DNA of 16,716 bases from assembly GCA_900548705.1 (NCBI GenBank), contig URLF01000056.1, forward strand, positions 1 through 16,716. The letters run 5' to 3'. The translations under genes and the position numbers were made by a program. Shown here piece by piece: positions 13,627-16,716 of the stretch; positions within the stretch are counted from its first letter, which is position 1; every line of letters begins with the position of its first letter. Under the pieces are notes generated by a model, which did not search any database, was not told the DNA's origin, and was given only the letters and a program-made list of their open reading frames with translations. This DNA is from an uncultured Porphyromonadaceae bacterium. GTDB taxonomy: Bacteria; Bacteroidota; Bacteroidia; Bacteroidales; Muribaculaceae.

Positions 13627-16305
13627 ATGATCCTTTCATTTAACGTCGACTACCGCACCAACTGGGGCGAGGCTATCTATCTGACGGCTGACATCCCCCA
13701 GCTCGGAAATGGCGACCACGCGAAAGCCATCAAGCTTGAATTATACGGTGAGCAGAGCTGGAAAGCCCAGGTCGAGCTCCCCGATGACACTCCCGATTTC
13801 AAGTATGCTTATTTCGTGAAGCATGAAAACGGGTATGAGAAAAACGAGTGGGGCCACGGACATCTTTTCCGTCGCGGAGAAGGTGTGAAGTCTTATGAGA
13901 TTTTTGACCGTTGGCAAGACCAGCCCTGGGACAAGCCCTTCTACTCAGTGGTGTTCACCGACTGTGTATGCCGTCGTGAGGGCCGTGCGCTTCCCTCCAA
14001 GGTGGAGGCTGCCGGAATGCTGCTGTCGTGCGATGCTCCTATGGTCGCTCCCGATGAGGTGCTTGCCGTCTCCGGAGGATGCGATGCGCTTGGCAACTGG
14101 GACCCCGCGAAGGCTGTTGTCATGAGCGACGCTTCGTTCCCCACCTGGAGCTGCGCCCTGCCTCTTGACAAACTCCCCGAAGACCTCGAATACAAGTTCC
14201 TTATCCTGAAAAAGAACAACGGAGACGTTGTATGCTGGGAAGGCTGTGACAACCGCCATATGACTGTCGCTCCCGCCACCAAGGGGGAGAACATGGTTGT
14301 GGCCGGTGTGAGGTTTGTCAATCCCAAAGCCCCCTGGCGCGGCGCGGGTGTGGCAATCCCCGTTTTCTCGCTACGTTCCGATGAGGATTTCGGTGTCGGT
14401 GAATTCTTCGATATCAAACTGCTCGTGGACTGGGCGGACAAGACTGGTCAGCGGTTTATCCAGATGCTCCCCATCAACGACACCACGATGACCCACACCT
14501 GGACCGACTCATATCCCTACAACGCCAACTCCACTTTCGCCCTTCATCCGATGTATCTGCGTCTCTCAGAGCTGGGCACATTGGCCGACAAGGAGCGTCA
14601 GGCTTACTACGACAATCTCGCCAAGGAACTCAACGCCCTTGAGGAGGTCGACTATGAAAGGGTCAACAATGCCAAGAACGCCTATACCCGCGAACTCTTC
14701 GCCGAGGTAGGTGAGAAGGCTTGCAAGGCTCCGGTATTCCGCAAATTCGTCAAGGACAACGCTTCCTGGCTCACTCCTTACGCCGCGTTCTGCGTGCTGC
14801 GTGACCGCAACGGCTCAGCCGATTTCTCGAAGTGGGGTGAATATGCCCAGTATGATGAAGCCGCTGTCGACAAGTTCGTCAAGGAAAACCAGGCTGACAT
14901 CAATTATGTCTACTGGATTCAGTATCATCTGGACAAGCAGATGAGGGCTGTCCGCGACTATGCCCACGCCCACGGAGTGGCCATCAAGGGTGACATACCT
15001 ATCGGTATCTCGCGCAACAGCGTGGATGCCTGGATTTCTCCCCGACTGTTCAACCTCGACTGCCAGGCCGGCGCTCCCCCGGATGATTTCTCCGTGCTTG
15101 GTCAGAACTGGGGCTTCCCGACCTACAACTGGGAGGAGATGAACCGCGACGGTTTCGCTTGGTGGAAGGCTCGTTTCCGCAAGATGGCCGAATATTTCGA
15201 TGTCTACCGTATCGACCATGTGCTTGGATTCTTCCGCATCTGGCAGATTCCTATGAATCAGCTCCACGGTCTGCTCGGTGTGTTCAACCCGGCTCTGCCG
15301 TTCCACCCCGACGAGCTCCGCAACAACTATGACTTCTGGTTGGATGTTGACCTGCAGACCACGCCTTACATAATGGATTACTTCCTGAATGACTTCTTCG
15401 GGGAGTACACCGACGAAGCCCGCGAGCGCTTCCTGGTGGATGCCGGATATGGCCGTTACCGCCTGCGTCCCGAGTTCGCCACCCAGCGTCAGGTTGCCGA
15501 TTACTTCGCCACTCAGCCTGACGACGAGAAGAACGCCCGTCTGTGCAACGCCCTCCAGGGGCTTATCGACCAGGTGCTCTTCATCGAGGATCCCTATGAA
15601 AAGGGTAAGTATCATCCTCGTATCTCGGCTCAGTACACCTACATCTACCGTTCGCTGACCGACTATGAGCGCTGGTGCTTCGACCGTCTCTACAACGATT
15701 TCTACTACCATCGTCACAACGACTTCTGGTATGGAAAGGCCATGTGGAAACTGCCCCCCATCATCGACGCTACCGACATGCTCACCTGTGCCGAAGACCT
15801 CGGAATGATTCCCGACTGCGTGCCTGCGGTGATGAGCGCTTTGGAGATTCTGACACTTGACATCCAGCGTATGCCCAAGAATCCCCGCGAGGAGTTCGGC
15901 AATCCGGCCCATTATCCCTACTACACTGTCTGCACCACCTCGACCCACGACATGTCAGGTATCCGTCAGTGGTGGGAATCTGACCGTGCGGCCACCCAGC
16001 GTTTCTATAACAACATCCTCCACGAGGGGGGAGCGGCACCCTTCTTCGCCGAGCCTTGGATTTGCGAGAAGATTGTCGAGAGTCATCTCAACTCTCCCGC
16101 CATGCTCTGCATACTCCCGCTTCAGGACTGGCTGTCGATTGACGGCACCGTGCGTCGCGAGAACCCCTACAAGGAGCAGATCAATGAGCCGGCCAAGAAC
16201 CCCCATTACTGGCGTTACCGCATGCATCTCACTTTGGAGGACCTTCTCGGTGAGGAGCTTTACAACCGCCGTGTGGAGAACCTTGTGACCTCTTCCGGCC
16301 GATAA
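13627..16305 (+). CDS. malQ: 4-alpha-glucanotransferase (GH77) with N-terminal starch-binding domains
   Basis: This is an 892-residue amylomaltase/disproportionating enzyme that transfers alpha-1,4-glucan segments between maltodextrins in the cytoplasm; no signal peptide is present. The N-terminus carries two CBM20-like domains, about 1-100 (FNVDYRTNWGEAIYLT, FKYAYFV) and about 128-235 (GGCDALGNWDPAKAV, EYKFLI), the architecture shared with plant DPE2. The GH77 barrel follows from about 245 (RGAGVAIPVFSLRSDEDFGVG). Catalytic residues are intact: nucleophile D530 in YRIDHVLGFFR, acid/base E723 in CAEDLGMIP, and D775 in STHDMSG. Length is typical for this two-CBM form. It is preceded by a 67-bp gap in which I see no clear -7 box, so its promoter is undetermined. 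Its 3' end overlaps the convergent channel frame by 77 bp. Confidence 0.97.
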   Translation: MILSFNVDYRTNWGEAIYLTADIPQLGNGDHAKAIKLELYGEQSWKAQVELPDDTPDFKYAYFVKHENGYEKNEWGHGHLFRRGEGVKSYEIFDRWQDQPWDKPFYSVVFTDCVCRREGRALPSKVEAAGMLLSCDAPMVAPDEVLAVSGGCDALGNWDPAKAVVMSDASFPTWSCALPLDKLPEDLEYKFLILKKNNGDVVCWEGCDNRHMTVAPATKGENMVVAGVRFVNPKAPWRGAGVAIPVFSLRSDEDFGVGEFFDIKLLVDWADKTGQRFIQMLPINDTTMTHTWTDSYPYNANSTFALHPMYLRLSELGTLADKERQAYYDNLAKELNALEEVDYERVNNAKNAYTRELFAEVGEKACKAPVFRKFVKDNASWLTPYAAFCVLRDRNGSADFSKWGEYAQYDEAAVDKFVKENQADINYVYWIQYHLDKQMRAVRDYAHAHGVAIKGDIPIGISRNSVDAWISPRLFNLDCQAGAPPDDFSVLGQNWGFPTYNWEEMNRDGFAWWKARFRKMAEYFDVYRIDHVLGFFRIWQIPMNQLHGLLGVFNPALPFHPDELRNNYDFWLDVDLQTTPYIMDYFLNDFFGEYTDEARERFLVDAGYGRYRLRPEFATQRQVADYFATQPDDEKNARLCNALQGLIDQVLFIEDPYEKGKYHPRISAQYTYIYRSLTDYERWCFDRLYNDFYYHRHNDFWYGKAMWKLPPIIDATDMLTCAEDLGMIPDCVPAVMSALEILTLDIQRMPKNPREEFGNPAHYPYYTVCTTSTHDMSGIRQWWESDRAATQRFYNNILHEGGAAPFFAEPWICEKIVESHLNSPAMLCILPLQDWLSIDGTVRRENPYKEQINEPAKNPHYWRYRMHLTLEDLLGEELYNRRVENLVTSSGR

Positions 16306-16585
16306 ACCTGAACAGACATACCGTAAGGTAAGACAAACTGGCGACTATGGCTACGGGCACGAACTGCCCGTAGCCCGTGGTCGCCATTTCTGTCACCAGA
16401 AACATGGCCATCAGCGGGGCCCTGACAGCTCCCGCCAGGATTCCGGCCATCCCCATGAACACATAGTCGGCCACAGGGAGCGACATCCCGAAGCAGTCGT
16501 TCAGGACTCCGGCGTAAAAGAATCCGGCCACGCTGCCTATCATGATTGTCGGGGCGAAGTCTCCGGCGACACCTCCGCCATCACG
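16229..16585 (-). CDS. ClC-type chloride channel, C-terminal fragment (5' partial)
   Basis: This is the C-terminal part of a ClC-family chloride channel or chloride/proton antiporter, read on the minus strand and convergent with malQ. The diagnostic ClC motif GGGVAGDFAPTIMIG is followed by a membrane segment, then MGMAGILAGAVRAPLMAMFLVTEM (the conserved 'AGxxxAPLTAxxLxxE' region), then VPVAIVASLSYL. The N-terminal two thirds are missing: channel sequence stops being recognisable upstream of DGGGVAGDF, near 16575-16590, and runs into an unrelated frame. The stop at 16229-16231 puts the last 25 or so residues (RKRSQGSPHGG...) antisense to the malQ 3' end. No CBS domain follows. Family call is firm for about 16330-16580; the exact C-terminus and the 5' junction are uncertain. 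Confidence 0.8.
   Translation of the reverse strand, partial: RDGGGVAGDFAPTIMIGSVAGFFYAGVLNDCFGMSLPVADYVFMGMAGILAGAVRAPLMAMFLVTEMATTGYGQFVPVAIVASLSYLTVCLFRFIGRKRSQGSPHGGCKAPHREGPPK
16335..16389. terminator. Strong bidirectional hairpin after malQ, inside the convergent ClC frame
   Basis: The inner stem is GGCTACGGGC (16349-16358) with GCCCGTAGCC (16366-16375), perfect over 10 bp around a 7-nt loop. A second arm TGGCGAC (16339-16345) and GTCGCCA (16380-16386) extends it across a small internal loop. AAA at 16335-16337 faces TTT at 16387-16389. It starts 30 bp after the malQ stop and can fold on either strand, so it could end both convergent transcripts. The T-run is short, so termination strength is inferred. 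Confidence 0.65.
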
Positions 16586-16716
16586 GCGCCGGGGCAGTTC
16601 GTGAACATCCAGCTGCCCGGCAAATTCCTCCGGCGGCCTATCTCCATCTGCAACTGGACGAAGGACGCCCTGCTGCTCCTGGTCCGGGTGGTGGGCGAAG
16701 GCACCCATGACTTAGT
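16583..16716 (+). CDS. pyrK: PyrK-like fragment (dihydroorotate dehydrogenase electron-transfer subunit), truncated both ends
   Basis: A + strand frame open to the window end reads TAPGQFVNIQLPGKFLRRP, then ISICNWTKDALLLLV, then RVVGEGTHDL. PGQF, the RRPISI flavin-binding motif and the VxGxGT motif are hallmarks of PyrK, the FAD/2Fe-2S subunit that passes electrons from the PyrD flavoenzyme to NAD in pyrimidine synthesis. The missing N-terminus should precede TAPGQF. Instead the sequence upstream is the reverse strand of a ClC channel, so the two genes have been joined abruptly. It is probably a chimeric contig end rather than a native gene position. The family call is confident despite only about 44 residues. 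Confidence 0.75.

Noticed and set aside
14815..15948. 377-codon minus-strand open frame opposite malQ
   Set aside because: Antisense shadow of the GH77 domain, whose catalytic motifs are all intact on the + strand.
16229..16708. A single 159-residue minus-strand protein
   Set aside because: Its first 45 or so residues are antisense to a recognisable PyrK frame and only the rest is ClC; the frame spans a junction.

Overview
The window looks like chromosomal DNA from a Bacteroidales gut-type bacterium, plausibly Muribaculaceae, although the family-level call is inference. The evidence is the lack of clear Shine-Dalgarno sites, two TAnnTTTG promoter -7 boxes, and a set of Bacteroidota-typical products: an Omp28-type lipoprotein, a DUF6029-like barrel, a protein with a type IX secretion sorting-like C-terminus, an amidase/MCE gene pair, and a MalQ with N-terminal starch-binding domains. 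All complete genes lie on the + strand and are tightly packed, often with ATGA overlaps. No RNA gene, CRISPR array, insertion sequence or phage gene was seen.

Layout. (1) 3-3689: four consecutive exported proteins. They are a TlpA-like thioredoxin (5'-truncated by the window edge), a DUF6029-like outer-membrane barrel, an Omp28-like CxxC lipoprotein, and a small secreted protein with a sorting-domain-like C-terminus. All four carry cysteine pairs, which suggests an envelope redox/secretion module. (2) 3765-11618: a probable six-gene transcription unit behind a promoter that abuts the first start codon. It encodes a DEDDy 3'-5' exonuclease with a long lysine/alanine-rich tail, a 69-residue membrane protein, an S9A prolyl oligopeptidase, a lipoprotein ending in a SmpA/BamE-like domain, a PhnP-like metallo-beta-lactamase-fold hydrolase, and PriA. 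(3) 11746-13559: a periplasmic N-acetylmuramoyl-L-alanine amidase and an MCE/MlaD protein, behind their own promoter. (4) 13627-16305: malQ (GH77). (5) 16229-16716: a minus-strand ClC chloride-channel fragment convergent with malQ, which breaks off abruptly near 16575-16590 and is replaced by a + strand fragment of pyrK.

The most notable points are the histone-like tail on the exonuclease, the four-gene envelope cluster, the hairpins (one inside the lipoprotein's signal-peptide codons, one bidirectional and embedded in the ClC gene), and the ClC/PyrK junction, which is most simply an assembly chimera or contig-end artefact. I did not find a convincing wholly new defence or mobile system here.
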